Source: CAYHPY01 sp964358485 (GTDB taxonomy: Bacteria; Elusimicrobiota; Elusimicrobia; UBA1565; UBA9628). Taken from it: a stretch of 64,000 nt of DNA. The position numbers and the translations under genes were made by a program. This document shows positions 52,271 to 60,791 of the stretch, one piece after another; the first letter of the stretch is position 1, and each line of letters begins with the position of its first letter. Under the pieces are notes generated by a model, which was not told the origin of the DNA, did not search any database, and was given only the letters and a program-made list of their open reading frames with translations. Location: positions 19,535 to 83,534 of the forward strand of contig CAYHPY010000006.1 of assembly GCA_964358485.1 (NCBI GenBank), in the 5' to 3' direction.

Positions 52271-55027
52271 TTAAGGGGTTCCCAGAACCGGCCCCCATGT
52301 TCGGCCCCAGCGGTCGTCCCCTTCCTCAAATTTCGGCCAAATTAGGGGAGAGTATTCCCCGGGTAATTTGGTGGGAAATCGCCGGTAATCCTGCCTCAGT
52401 TTTAAAATCAATTCCCTTGTTGAGACGGATTTGTTCCCATCCAGGTCAATGTTTCCTGATAAGCCAGCCAGGAACGTTCCGGTCAAAAAACCGTGAAGAG
52501 ACGCGCGGTCATCCATTGCGATCCCTCCGCCCTCCGCCGCCCCAATGATCATAATTCGGCCATCATCCCTTCCAGATTGATCATAAACGGTAACCAGCGG
52601 CCGGCCTCCTTCTTTGTGAAAGCTCCTGGGCCCCATTCCCCCGAAACCGGCATCCAAAATTATCCGGATATCCCGGGATTCGACCACGGAGAGTAATGTC
52701 TTGATCCGGGAAAAGGAGAGCGCCGTTTCTTGGGGGAAATCCGGGTCCGCATCGTGCGGGAGAATGAACCGTTCCCCGGTGACGGGATCGGTCATCCCCA
52801 CACCTGAAAAGTAGAAAAATACCCTGGTCGCGGTGGACGCGTGGTTGCGAAGCCAATCCCCAAGCTGAATTTCCATGCCGGCCTTCGTGGCCTTTCGGTC
52901 CTTTAACATGGCAATTCGATCGCCCGGGATTCCTAGGCCGGTCAAGAGCCAGTCCCGGATGGAGTCGGCGTCGCGGCCGGCGAAATCCAGACGGGGGAGA
53001 ATTTTGTTTTGATATTCCCCGAGCGATACTACGAGCCCGAGATCTTCTCCGTTGGGCGCCATCGGCCCGGCGGGTGGGGAAAAATCCGGAACGTTTTTAA
53101 ATAATAGGCCATCTCCGGCGAATTTGAAAATGTGTAACGCTCCGGTCTCATCCGCAGCAGCCAGGCCATTCCCGCCGGGCAAAAAAGAGATCGCGGTGGG
53201 CTGGATTCCTCCTGAACTCAAGGGAGCCCGCCGCCAGGATCGCAAATCCCAAATGTGAAACATGGAGGTCCCGCCCAAAGCCGCAACGAACTGGGAGTCG
53301 GGGGAAAATGCCAAGGCCCCCACATTCCCCTGAAAACCTTTGAGTGCCGCGCGCCGCGCTCCAGAGGGAGCGGCGAAAAGATGGACCTCCCCCCGATCGG
53401 TGCCGATCGCCAAATACTTGGAATCGGGTGAAAAAAACATGGAAACCGCGCCGGGGGCCGCCGCTTCGGTTTTTCCGATTTCCTTGCCTAAAGTTGTCCA
53501 TATGTGGGCGATGCCCGCTGTCCCGATCGCGGCGAGATACTCTCTGTTTGGGGAGCGGGCGATTCCCCTGCTCCGGAATTCCGGGCCTGCCAGGACGATT
53601 TCGCGGCCGTTTCCCCGTCTCATCGTGACGCCGCCGTCTATGGTCGATAATAGGGTTTCGGTGTCATCAGATGCGCAGCGAACATCGTCCGCCTTTGTGA
53701 TGCCGATAGGGCTCTTCCGAGCGTACGTGCCGCCAAATGATAATGATGTCGGAACCAGCCATTCCGAAACAACTCCCCGTTCGTCGGCGCTCATTAGATG
53801 ATCGTGGGAACAAAAGGAGAGGCTCTTGATGGTCGAAGTCGTCGAGATGATCCCAAGAATCCTCGCTTCTCCGACATCCCATAATGTAATAGCCCCCCGT
53901 TTGTGAACGGACGCCAATTTCCTGCCGTCGGCCGAAAAGGCTCCCGCCCCGGAAAAATTTTCAATTTCCCCGGAGTCTGGTGTGCGCCAGGATTGATGGG
54001 CCGCGGTGATTTCCCGGGATTTCGCCACGGGGAGCCAATCCTCATTTGGGGGAAGGGTGATCTTGAAAAATGATCGATCGGAGGTCGCCGCCGCCAGCCA
54101 TTTGCCGTCATCCGATATTGTCGCCTTCGCGCGACCTCCTCCCCAGCAAGGCGATAGCGCCACCATGGAAAAGGAGCGGCTGTCCGCCATCGCAATTCGG
54201 CAGGAAGGTCCCGAAAAAATCATGGCGTCACCCGGGCCATTAAAGGTGGCGGAAATGAACCCATCCGCCCCGGGAATCGGCGCCGAAACCAGGCTCCCCG
54301 AGCCCATGTCCATCACCGAGACTCCGGCGTGAACAATTATCGCCCGCCGCCCTTCTCTGTCGAGGGAAAAATCCTTGATGGCGCCGCTTGGAATTTCCAG
54401 GGCCTGAAAAGTGTTTTTTGTCACATCCCAAATGGCCGATTTGCCGTCGGGCGTGTTGCAAATGGCCGCGAGGCGCTTGCCGCCGCTCTGAAAAAAAATG
54501 ACGCTCACGCAGCTGTTTTCCGATGAATGCGTTTGGCCACGAGGGCCTGATTTGGCAGGGGAATAAATCGGGTAGGTTTTTTCAAGGCGGGCGGAGCTCG
54601 CGTCCCAGATTTCAATCGAATCGAATCTTGCGACGGCGATTTTTGAAGTTCCCATAAAAAATTGAATTTTCGCAATCCCGATCGAATTTTTCTTTCCCGC
54701 CGTCAGTAGGGAATGGGATTTGAAAACCGGACCCTGGGTCCCGTCATCCTGCCGCCGCAGGATGATGATATCCCCTGAAATTCGGCCATGAGCGGCGTAT
54801 CGTCCATCGATAGAGACGGTCGGGCTGATTGCGCGCTCTGAGATTGTCTGAAAATGCCCCTGGGGCTGTCCCCCTTCGCGCCAAATTCGGATCCCACCGG
54901 GTTCCATCATAACCGCCGTTTTGTTTTTTGCGTCGTAGGCGAATTCGCTATTGGCGGAGAGTGAGTCCGGGAATAAAATGCGGAAATAAAAAATAAGGGC
55001 CAACGAAGCCTTCACCCTTGGATTCAT
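52271..55027 (-). CDS. Exported WD40-like protein with catalytically dead caspase domain
   Basis: 918 residues from ATG 55027. A signal peptide-like start (1-33) is followed by about 620 residues of degenerate WD40 blades (for example GRKLASVHKRGAITLWD, SQFVAALGGTSMFHIWD) and a peptidase C14-fold domain (about 675-900). Where active homologues have GHG, this has FSGVGM (V743). Where they have DSCF, it has DAGF (G794). Both catalytic residues are thus gone while the fold-defining strands remain. An EF-hand-like loop (D861-E872, DLDGNKSVSTRE) follows. The 34-base gap to the active homologue upstream implies an operon. The base composition is less GC-rich than in flanking genes. Confidence 0.85.
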   Translation of the reverse strand: MNPRVKASLALIFYFRILFPDSLSANSEFAYDAKNKTAVMMEPGGIRIWREGGQPQGHFQTISERAISPTVSIDGRYAAHGRISGDIIILRRQDDGTQGPVFKSHSLLTAGKKNSIGIAKIQFFMGTSKIAVARFDSIEIWDASSARLEKTYPIYSPAKSGPRGQTHSSENSCVSVIFFQSGGKRLAAICNTPDGKSAIWDVTKNTFQALEIPSGAIKDFSLDREGRRAIIVHAGVSVMDMGSGSLVSAPIPGADGFISATFNGPGDAMIFSGPSCRIAMADSRSFSMVALSPCWGGGRAKATISDDGKWLAAATSDRSFFKITLPPNEDWLPVAKSREITAAHQSWRTPDSGEIENFSGAGAFSADGRKLASVHKRGAITLWDVGEARILGIISTTSTIKSLSFCSHDHLMSADERGVVSEWLVPTSLSFGGTYARKSPIGITKADDVRCASDDTETLLSTIDGGVTMRRGNGREIVLAGPEFRSRGIARSPNREYLAAIGTAGIAHIWTTLGKEIGKTEAAAPGAVSMFFSPDSKYLAIGTDRGEVHLFAAPSGARRAALKGFQGNVGALAFSPDSQFVAALGGTSMFHIWDLRSWRRAPLSSGGIQPTAISFLPGGNGLAAADETGALHIFKFAGDGLLFKNVPDFSPPAGPMAPNGEDLGLVVSLGEYQNKILPRLDFAGRDADSIRDWLLTGLGIPGDRIAMLKDRKATKAGMEIQLGDWLRNHASTATRVFFYFSGVGMTDPVTGERFILPHDADPDFPQETALSFSRIKTLLSVVESRDIRIILDAGFGGMGPRSFHKEGGRPLVTVYDQSGRDDGRIMIIGAAEGGGIAMDDRASLHGFLTGTFLAGLSGNIDLDGNKSVSTRELILKLRQDYRRFPTKLPGEYSPLIWPKFEEGDDRWGRTWGPVLGTP

Positions 55028-55061
55028 GGGGCGGGAGCCCCAAGTTGATGGCACGCCTTGC

Positions 55062-56975
55062 TCATTCCTTCAGTCGAATCCATGGCGGGAGGTTTTTCCG
55101 TTCCACGGCTTCAATCTCGGGGGAGATAAATGGAGTTTGTTTGATGTTTTGCTCTCGCGCGGCGGCTTCCACGGCAGGGCGGAGATAGCGGAATAACTCT
55201 GCTACTTCGACGTTTCCGTCCTTGTCGGCGTCCGCCGACCCCCGGAGTCCTTTGAGGAAAAAATGCGTAAAGAGGCCATGCCTGCCGGGGGGGTAGAATG
55301 TGCTGATTTGATCACCCTCTGCCGCCCCGAGAATCACCGTGTTGGAATCCCTTCCCGCGGCCGTCCCTTGAACCCAAACCAATGGCCGTGCTCCGGGAAT
55401 CGAGATCGATCGTGCCCCTCGGCCCGCGAAGCAGGAATCCAGAACCAAGCTCACTTGCGCCTCCAATCGCCCCAAACCCTCTACCACTTCGCGAACGTTT
55501 ACTGCCGTCAAATCCATGTGGTTGGGGTCCCCATCGTAAGGAAGCAAGCGCCCCTCCCCGGATTTTGGGTCGGCGGTTCCGTGCCCGGCGAAATATATGA
55601 ATACTTTTCCGCCCTTTTTTGCCCTCATCGCCAACCAGGGGCCCAGGAATTTTTTTATTTGGCTCAGAGTCGCTTGATCGTTGAGCAACAAGACGCTGTT
55701 TGCCGGGGGGAATCCCATTGCCGTCGTGAGATATTTGAAAACGGATTGGCCGTCCCGAGCCGCATAGGCGACCCGCGGTATCGTTTCAAGTTGGTATTCC
55801 TGAACGGCAATGACGACCGCGAAGGAATTTGGGTCGGCCTGGTTTGTGGATTTCGGTGGCTCGTCGACATCGTCCTTGTTTGATCCCATCAGATCATAGG
55901 TGCCTCCCCCGGAAGGCAAAACCGAGATTCCGGAATCAGGGGAGGCTATGGGATAGAGGCGAATCGAATGATCCAGTCCGGCCGCAGCCAATAAAGAAGA
56001 ATCGGGATTGAACGCGATTTGACTGACCGGGCGGCGGGTCCCGATAAAAGTGGAAACAAGGGAATAGGAGAATGTTTCGTACATTCGGACCATCGGCCCG
56101 GCGGCGACGGCTAAGTATTTTCCATTTGGCGAAAAAGAGATGGAGGCTATGGGGTCGCCCTGTGGAAGCTTCGCCATTATTTTGAGGGACCGCTCGATCT
56201 TGTAAAGTATGAGGTCTGAATCTCCGCCCCCGGAGGCCAGCGTATTGCCATCGGGGGATAGGGCCAGGGCCGTTACTTTTCCTTTATGGGGAGAGTCGAA
56301 CCGGAGGAAGTTTTTCTTTCCGAATTCCCATAACCCGATTGCTCCATCCCCTGCCAAAAATAAACCTCGGCCGTCTTCCGAAAAGGAAAGGGAGTCAATT
56401 GAGGCCATGTTCGGGAATCTCATCGTCGCGGGGGGGGATGAGAGAGTCCGTTGCCAAGATTGGAAATCCTTGCCCTGGGGATTCTTCCAAAAGGCGATTT
56501 CTCCCCTTTCGCTGGCGACAACGAGGCAATCCCCGCCCGGGCAGAATTCAAGGCCGACAACGCGGTCACTGAAATGATGACTCAATTTCCCGCCTATTTG
56601 GCTGACCGAAAATGCGCCAAGGATCATCGTGCCGCCTTGGTCGACCGATGCGTGGTATTGCTGGTTCTTTGAAACTCTCAGGAAAGTAATGGGCATTTCG
56701 TGGTGACGCATGAGGATGCCGGCCCAGCGGACCCGTGGTTGTATGTCCCAGATGCGCATATCCTTATCGACCCCGGCGGAGAGCAATTTTGTTCCCTTAT
56801 GGAAAAATCCGACGCCGGTCACGGGGCCGATATGCCCGGAAAGCCTGGTCGCGCTATCAAGGTCGACCGCAACGTCACCGATATATTCTTCGGTGGCTCC
56901 GCCTTCCTTTGCGGTCATCCGTGCCGCCGCGGCAAGTTGTGGAATTAATAAAGCTGTCAGCAAAAGTTTGATCAT
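55062..56975 (-). CDS. Exported WD40 caspase-like peptidase with EF-hand loop
   Basis: 637 residues starting at ATG 56975 with an AAAGGA ribosome site and a signal peptide (about 1-18). About seven WD40-like blades (45-380) are followed by a peptidase C14 domain (about 400-560) with H465 in YFAGHGTADP and C515 in VLDSCFAGRG, both intact. Residues 582-593 (DADKDGNVEVAE) fit a canonical EF-hand calcium loop exactly. Calcium control would parallel metacaspases. The next gene, 34 bases downstream, encodes the dead homologue. The stretch has more A/T than the flanking chromosome, suggesting transfer as a pair. Confidence 0.9.
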   Translation of the reverse strand: MIKLLLTALLIPQLAAAARMTAKEGGATEEYIGDVAVDLDSATRLSGHIGPVTGVGFFHKGTKLLSAGVDKDMRIWDIQPRVRWAGILMRHHEMPITFLRVSKNQQYHASVDQGGTMILGAFSVSQIGGKLSHHFSDRVVGLEFCPGGDCLVVASERGEIAFWKNPQGKDFQSWQRTLSSPPATMRFPNMASIDSLSFSEDGRGLFLAGDGAIGLWEFGKKNFLRFDSPHKGKVTALALSPDGNTLASGGGDSDLILYKIERSLKIMAKLPQGDPIASISFSPNGKYLAVAAGPMVRMYETFSYSLVSTFIGTRRPVSQIAFNPDSSLLAAAGLDHSIRLYPIASPDSGISVLPSGGGTYDLMGSNKDDVDEPPKSTNQADPNSFAVVIAVQEYQLETIPRVAYAARDGQSVFKYLTTAMGFPPANSVLLLNDQATLSQIKKFLGPWLAMRAKKGGKVFIYFAGHGTADPKSGEGRLLPYDGDPNHMDLTAVNVREVVEGLGRLEAQVSLVLDSCFAGRGARSISIPGARPLVWVQGTAAGRDSNTVILGAAEGDQISTFYPPGRHGLFTHFFLKGLRGSADADKDGNVEVAELFRYLRPAVEAAAREQNIKQTPFISPEIEAVERKNLPPWIRLKE

Positions 56976-57058
56976 GGTCCTTTCGTGAGTGGATATTACA
57001 AAATGCCGGTGCCGGCAAAGTCGGGCCATATTCAATTGGGGATCTTGCGGGCAGGCCC

Positions 57059-57101
57059 TTGACTTATCTCATAAATGACTTATAATATTCATATATGAAT
57101 A
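57059..57101 (+). promoter_or_regulatory. Promoter/operator of HTH-nucleotidyltransferase pair
   Basis: TTGACT (57059-57064), a 16-base spacer and TATAAT (57081-57086), close to consensus. A perfect 16-bp palindrome TATTCATATATGAATA (57086-57101) starts at the -10 and runs over the start codon at 57095. It is probably the operator of the encoded HTH protein. The mRNA should be leaderless. Confidence 0.7.
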
Positions 57102-57877
57102 ATAGTCCGGAGCGGACTTTCGGCCGGCTCGTCCGAGGCAAGAGGGAAGCCCTCCGCCTGTCCCAGATGGAGCTTTCGAAGCGGCTGAATTGGCCCCAGG
57201 CGAAGGTCTCACGCGTCGAGCAAGGCAAGAGGAGCGTCACGCTTTCCGAGTTGCTGGTCCTCAGCCGCGCCTTCGGTTGTTCCGGTTATGAGCTTTTCAG
57301 CGAGCTGGATTCGGGGCCCGGAGCCAAGCGCGGGCTTCCGGTGGAACAGGCGGCTCTGAGCCCCGGCTTCTACGCGGCGGCCGAAAGCGAGGAAGTGCTG
57401 GTCGCCCAGTTGGCGCGCTACGGCGTTCGATTCTTGGGAAGCGGCTCCCGCCCCGCCCTGGTGGCTCTTTCGGTCGATGAGACGGTCCTGGCCGCTCTCC
57501 GCTTCATGCATGATCCGCGCGTCTTCGAGGCCCTTCCCGCGCTCCTGCTCAAGCGCGCCGCCGAGGTGGATTGGACCAAACTCGGTTCCGCGGCCTATTC
57601 GCTCGGCCTGCAGAACCGCCTGGGGATGGTCTTGGCGGTCATGCTGAAGCTCCAGGGGTGCGCCCAGGGCGTCGAGCCGCGGGTTTGGGCGACCGTGCGC
57701 CACCTCCACGACGGCCTCGGGAAGATGAAGCTCGACCGGGAGGAGGTCGTCGGCACGAGGCCGAGGACGGAGACGGCGTTGAATTTCCTGCGCGGCCGGA
57801 CGCCGGTCTGGCTTCGCTTTTGGCATGGATTGGCCTCGGCGGATATGGACTCTTTCAAGCGGCATCTTTCTCCATGA
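57095..57877 (+). CDS. XRE-family HTH protein, antitoxin-like
   Basis: 260 residues. The N-terminal about 75 form a Cro/C1-type helix-turn-helix (LVRGKREALRLSQMELSKRL, then WPQAKVSRVEQGKRSVTL). The rest is a helical domain of unknown family. It should bind the palindrome at 57086-57101 and repress its own promoter. The stop overlaps the ATG of a nucleotidyltransferase-fold gene (ATGA), the AbiE-like or DUF6036 two-gene layout in which the first gene is the antitoxin. Function is inferred from that layout. Confidence 0.75.
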   Translation: MNNSPERTFGRLVRGKREALRLSQMELSKRLNWPQAKVSRVEQGKRSVTLSELLVLSRAFGCSGYELFSELDSGPGAKRGLPVEQAALSPGFYAAAESEEVLVAQLARYGVRFLGSGSRPALVALSVDETVLAALRFMHDPRVFEALPALLLKRAAEVDWTKLGSAAYSLGLQNRLGMVLAVMLKLQGCAQGVEPRVWATVRHLHDGLGKMKLDREEVVGTRPRTETALNFLRGRTPVWLRFWHGLASADMDSFKRHLSP

Positions 57878-58449
57878 AGCGGGCCGGCGAAGAGGAACTG
57901 CTGGCGTTTCTCAAGGACATCGACGCGCGCTTCGATGAAGAGGGCCTGACTTCCAAAACCGCGCTTTATGTCTTCGGCGGCGCGGCGGCCGTCATCGCTT
58001 ACGGGTCTCGTCGGGGCACCGAGGACATCGACGCCTGGCTTGAGGACGGGCGCGTCCAAAAGAAGCTGGAGGATTTGGCCGGCAAAGACACGGACCTCGC
58101 CAAGAAGCACCACATCTATTTCCAGCCGGCGAACACGAGCATCATGCTCATCGAAGAGCCGGAATGGCGGAGCCGGTCCGTCAAGATATTGAAGGGCAAG
58201 CTCAAGCACTTCACGGTCATGGCGGTCGGGAAGGAAGACCTCATCCTCAGCAAGCTCGGCCGCTACAACGACAGAGACCGCGAGGATATCCGCTTTTTGG
58301 CCGAAGAGCACGAAGTGGACGTGGGTAAGCTCATCGCCTATTACAAGGTTGCGCGCGGCTATTACGTCGGCCATCATCCGACCCTGGACGCGACTTTCAA
58401 CGTCGTCTTGGAGGAGCACTTCGGCCATAAGCCGCTGAAGTTCGAGTAA
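57874..58449 (+). CDS. Nucleotidyltransferase-fold protein (DUF6036-like), toxin candidate
   Basis: 191 residues with the minimal nucleotidyltransferase motifs: FGGAAAVIAYGSRRGTEDIDAW near residues 33-54 (the G-G...T-x-D-I-D pattern) and a later ALILSK-like helix ending RYNDRDREDIRFLAEE. This matches DUF6036/AbiEii-type proteins, some of which modify tRNA and act as toxins. The ATG overlaps the HTH gene. The target is unknown, and toxicity is inferred from gene pairing only. Confidence 0.75.
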   Translation: MKRAGEEELLAFLKDIDARFDEEGLTSKTALYVFGGAAAVIAYGSRRGTEDIDAWLEDGRVQKKLEDLAGKDTDLAKKHHIYFQPANTSIMLIEEPEWRSRSVKILKGKLKHFTVMAVGKEDLILSKLGRYNDRDREDIRFLAEEHEVDVGKLIAYYKVARGYYVGHHPTLDATFNVVLEEHFGHKPLKFE

Positions 58450-58473
58450 ACCTCGCAGGAGGCCCCCGCCCGA

Positions 58474-59556
58474 CTACTTCTCCAAAGTCAGCGTGTCCTG
58501 GACCTGCCCTTCCTCATCATGAAACTCCAAAACCAGCTTCCGCGCGTCGGCGCGGATGAAGGCCAGGCCGTGGGCGCGTAAAAATTTCCGGGTCCATCGG
58601 TTTTGGGTCCAGGTGGGATGAAACGCAGCTCCGCCGGTCCCCGCGGTGACGAAGACGGTTTTGCCGGGAGGATGGCTGCGCTCGTAGGCGTGGTAGTGGC
58701 CTTGCAGGACTAGGTCCACGCCGTGGCGGGCGAACAACGGCTCCAACCACTTCTTGAGATCAGGGTAGTCCCCGTGGGGCGAGGAGGAATGGACCGGGAT
58801 GTGGAGCAGAACGATCTTCCAGGGCGCCTGGGAGGCGGCTAAATCCGCGTCCAGCCATTTCCACTGCGGGCTCTTGGGGTCCAGGGGCGCGGCCGCGCCG
58901 ATGTCGTAGAACGCGTTGTCGTCCACCGACGCCAAATGCAAAACTCCCGCGTCGAAGGAATAATAGCGGGGGCGGCGGTGGATGGCCTCGTAGGCCTCCC
59001 GGAAAATGCGTTCCCCTTTTTCCGCCTTGGAGTGGTTGCCGTAATCGTGGTTGCCGATCACCGGAAAGATTGCGAACCGGGCCAGGGACTGCCGGTAGGG
59101 GGCGAAGTAGCGGGCGTCGTAGTCCTTGTCCTTGCCCTTGGGATAGACGATGTCTCCCAGGATGACCGTGAAATCCGGGTCCAGGCGGCGCATGAGTTCG
59201 GCCACCCGGTATTGGGAGGGGGAGGCTTTCCCGCTGTCGCCGAAGGCCACGAAGGCGGCGGGCCGCCCGGGACCGGGCAGGGTTTTCCCGGTCCAGGAGG
59301 TCGTGGAGCCGGGGACTTTGTAAGAGAAGGTGCTTCCTGGGGTTAGGTTGGAAAGGGGGAAGCAAAGAACGGAACTGTTCTCGGGGCGGCGGCAGATTTC
59401 AACGGAAGAGGAGGAGACGTTGACGAGGTAGGGGCCTCGGGCGGGGGTGGAGAACGACAACGGAGGGAAAAGAACGGAAAATAACAACAAGAGAGGGAAA
59501 AGAATAATAGAGAGGGAAGGTCCGAATCCGGCAACGGCCGGAGTTCGGACCTTCAT
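58474..59556 (-). CDS. Exported metallophosphoesterase, purple acid phosphatase-like
   Basis: 360 residues with a signal peptide (about 10-38) and a calcineurin-like phosphoesterase domain. All dinuclear metal motifs are visible: FGDSG near 104, GDIVYP near 134, GNHDYG near 166, LLHIPVH near 248 and GHYHAYER near 285. The N-terminal beta domain and the GHYHAYER form are those of purple acid phosphatases. It probably releases phosphate from organic esters outside the cytoplasm. The ATG overlaps the stop of the preceding gene (ATGA). A Ser/Leu/Phe-rich, GC-poorer start is notable. Confidence 0.9.
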   Translation of the reverse strand: MKVRTPAVAGFGPSLSIILFPLLLLFSVLFPPLSFSTPARGPYLVNVSSSSVEICRRPENSSVLCFPLSNLTPGSTFSYKVPGSTTSWTGKTLPGPGRPAAFVAFGDSGKASPSQYRVAELMRRLDPDFTVILGDIVYPKGKDKDYDARYFAPYRQSLARFAIFPVIGNHDYGNHSKAEKGERIFREAYEAIHRRPRYYSFDAGVLHLASVDDNAFYDIGAAAPLDPKSPQWKWLDADLAASQAPWKIVLLHIPVHSSSPHGDYPDLKKWLEPLFARHGVDLVLQGHYHAYERSHPPGKTVFVTAGTGGAAFHPTWTQNRWTRKFLRAHGLAFIRADARKLVLEFHDEEGQVQDTLTLEK

Positions 59557-60200
59557 TTGGTGCGGAGATTCAGTTCCAGGGCCGAGTTGTAAACCTTAAA
59601 GATCGCGTCCTGGACGTGGACCACGTTGCGGTAGAGGTCCTCGGTCTTGTGAAGGAAGAATTTGTCCACGGCCCATTTGTTGTCGTGGACCTGCTTGCGA
59701 ACTTCGGTGGCGTCCAGGTAGAGGGCGTTCAAGTCCAGTTGGAGCTGTTGGATTTGCCCCAGGATGAGGAGGCTGGCCTGGTTCATCTCGGCGTCCTGAA
59801 GGGCCTGGCCGGAGGCGATGCGGCAGCGGGCCGTGAGGTAGTAGAGGTTCTGGCGGACTTGCTCGGCGCCCTTGGAGAGGGTTTCGAAGTTCTCCAGGAT
59901 GGTGGCCAGGCTTTCCTCCGGCTCGGGTTGGGTGAAGGCGTAGCCCAGGTTGTCCTTCTGGGCCTTCACGAAAGAATGGATCTGCTGGAGGTTGGCCGAC
60001 TGTTGGGCGGCCTGGCCGGCGATGGCCTTCATGACCGGCAGAAGGAGCGGGTCGCTTTGGGTGCGGGCCGCGCGGTCCCGGGCCTGCAGGAGGGCGTCGA
60101 AAAACATGCGCTCCTGCCAGAGCACCGGGAAATCGTCCCCGAAAAACGCCGAGGCCGGGACGGCGAGGAGGAGGAGCAGGGCGGCCAGGCGCGGCGTCAT
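59553..60200 (-). CDS. Exported helical hypothetical protein
   Basis: 215 residues starting at ATG 60200, set by a TATAAT box (60207-60212, minus strand) six bases upstream and a signal peptide (1-18, ending ASA). The mature part is almost entirely amphipathic helix, rich in Gln and Leu, probably a helical bundle. No family recognised. It is translationally coupled to the phosphatase gene that follows, so it may be its partner. Confidence 0.68.
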   Translation of the reverse strand: MTPRLAALLLLLAVPASAFFGDDFPVLWQERMFFDALLQARDRAARTQSDPLLLPVMKAIAGQAAQQSANLQQIHSFVKAQKDNLGYAFTQPEPEESLATILENFETLSKGAEQVRQNLYYLTARCRIASGQALQDAEMNQASLLILGQIQQLQLDLNALYLDATEVRKQVHDNKWAVDKFFLHKTEDLYRNVVHVQDAIFKVYNSALELNLRTK

Positions 60201-60286
60201 CCTCGTATTATAGGAATTATGGCGCGCTCGGCTCCCTCCCGCGGCGCCAACGCTGGGGAACATCTTGCGTGAGTTGATGCGGAGCA

Positions 60287-60325
60287 TTGACAATAGCCGG
60301 AACGCGGTATATACTAGTATATACC
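60287..60325 (+). promoter_or_regulatory. Promoter/operator of nucleotidyltransferase-RHH pair
   Basis: TTGACA (60287-60292, exact consensus), a 17-base spacer and TATACT (60310-60315). A perfect 20-bp palindrome, GGTATATACT and its mirror (60306-60325), covers the -10 and ends one base before the ATG at 60327. This is a strong, repressible and probably leaderless promoter. Confidence 0.78.
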
Positions 60326-60326
60326 A

Positions 60327-60791
60327 ATGCTCCTATTCGAGCTGGCCTCCGCCTTTGAGAAAGCCTCCGTGCCCTTCGCCATCGCGGGCGGCTACGCGGT
60401 CGCCCTGCATGGGGCCGTCCGCGGCACGGTCGACGTCGACATCGTCCTGCGCCTGACGCGGGCCCACTATCTGGCAGCCGAAGCCGCCCTGAAGGGGCTG
60501 GGCCTCGTGCCGCGGCTGCCGGTCACCGGCGGAGAGGTCTTCGATTTCCGGGAGGAGTACATCCGCAACCGTAACCTCGTGGCCTGGAGCTTCTATAACC
60601 CCCAGGACGCCGCCCAGATCGTCGACATTATCATCACCCACGACCTGGCCAAGCTCAAGATCAAGAACATCCGGTCCGGCGGGCGGACGCTGCCGGTCTT
60701 GGCGCTCCGGGACCTGATCTCCATGAAGAAAGCCAGCGGGAGGCCGCAGGATTTGGAGGACATCCGGGCGCTGGAGGAACTGCGGCCATGA
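60327..60791 (+). CDS. Nucleotidyltransferase-fold protein, toxin candidate
   Basis: 154 residues with the signature IAGGYAVALHGAVRGTVDVDIVL (about residues 18-41). A C-terminal LRDLISMKKASGRPQDLEDIRALEEL helix follows, of the kind seen in AbiEii/MenT-like and related nucleotidyltransferases. It is followed with an ATGA overlap by a small ribbon-helix-helix-like gene, and is driven by a palindrome-covered promoter. I infer a toxin-antitoxin pair. The protein could also be a non-toxic nucleotidyltransferase. Confidence 0.75.
   Translation: MLLFELASAFEKASVPFAIAGGYAVALHGAVRGTVDVDIVLRLTRAHYLAAEAALKGLGLVPRLPVTGGEVFDFREEYIRNRNLVAWSFYNPQDAAQIVDIIITHDLAKLKIKNIRSGGRTLPVLALRDLISMKKASGRPQDLEDIRALEELRP

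Noticed and set aside
44657..57035. A cytosolic anti-phage caspase defence island
   Set aside because: All four caspase-fold proteins begin with export signals, no sensor NTPase, gasdermin or nuclease is beside them, and no phage or integrase genes are visible. Defence is not excluded but the sequence argues for an envelope role.
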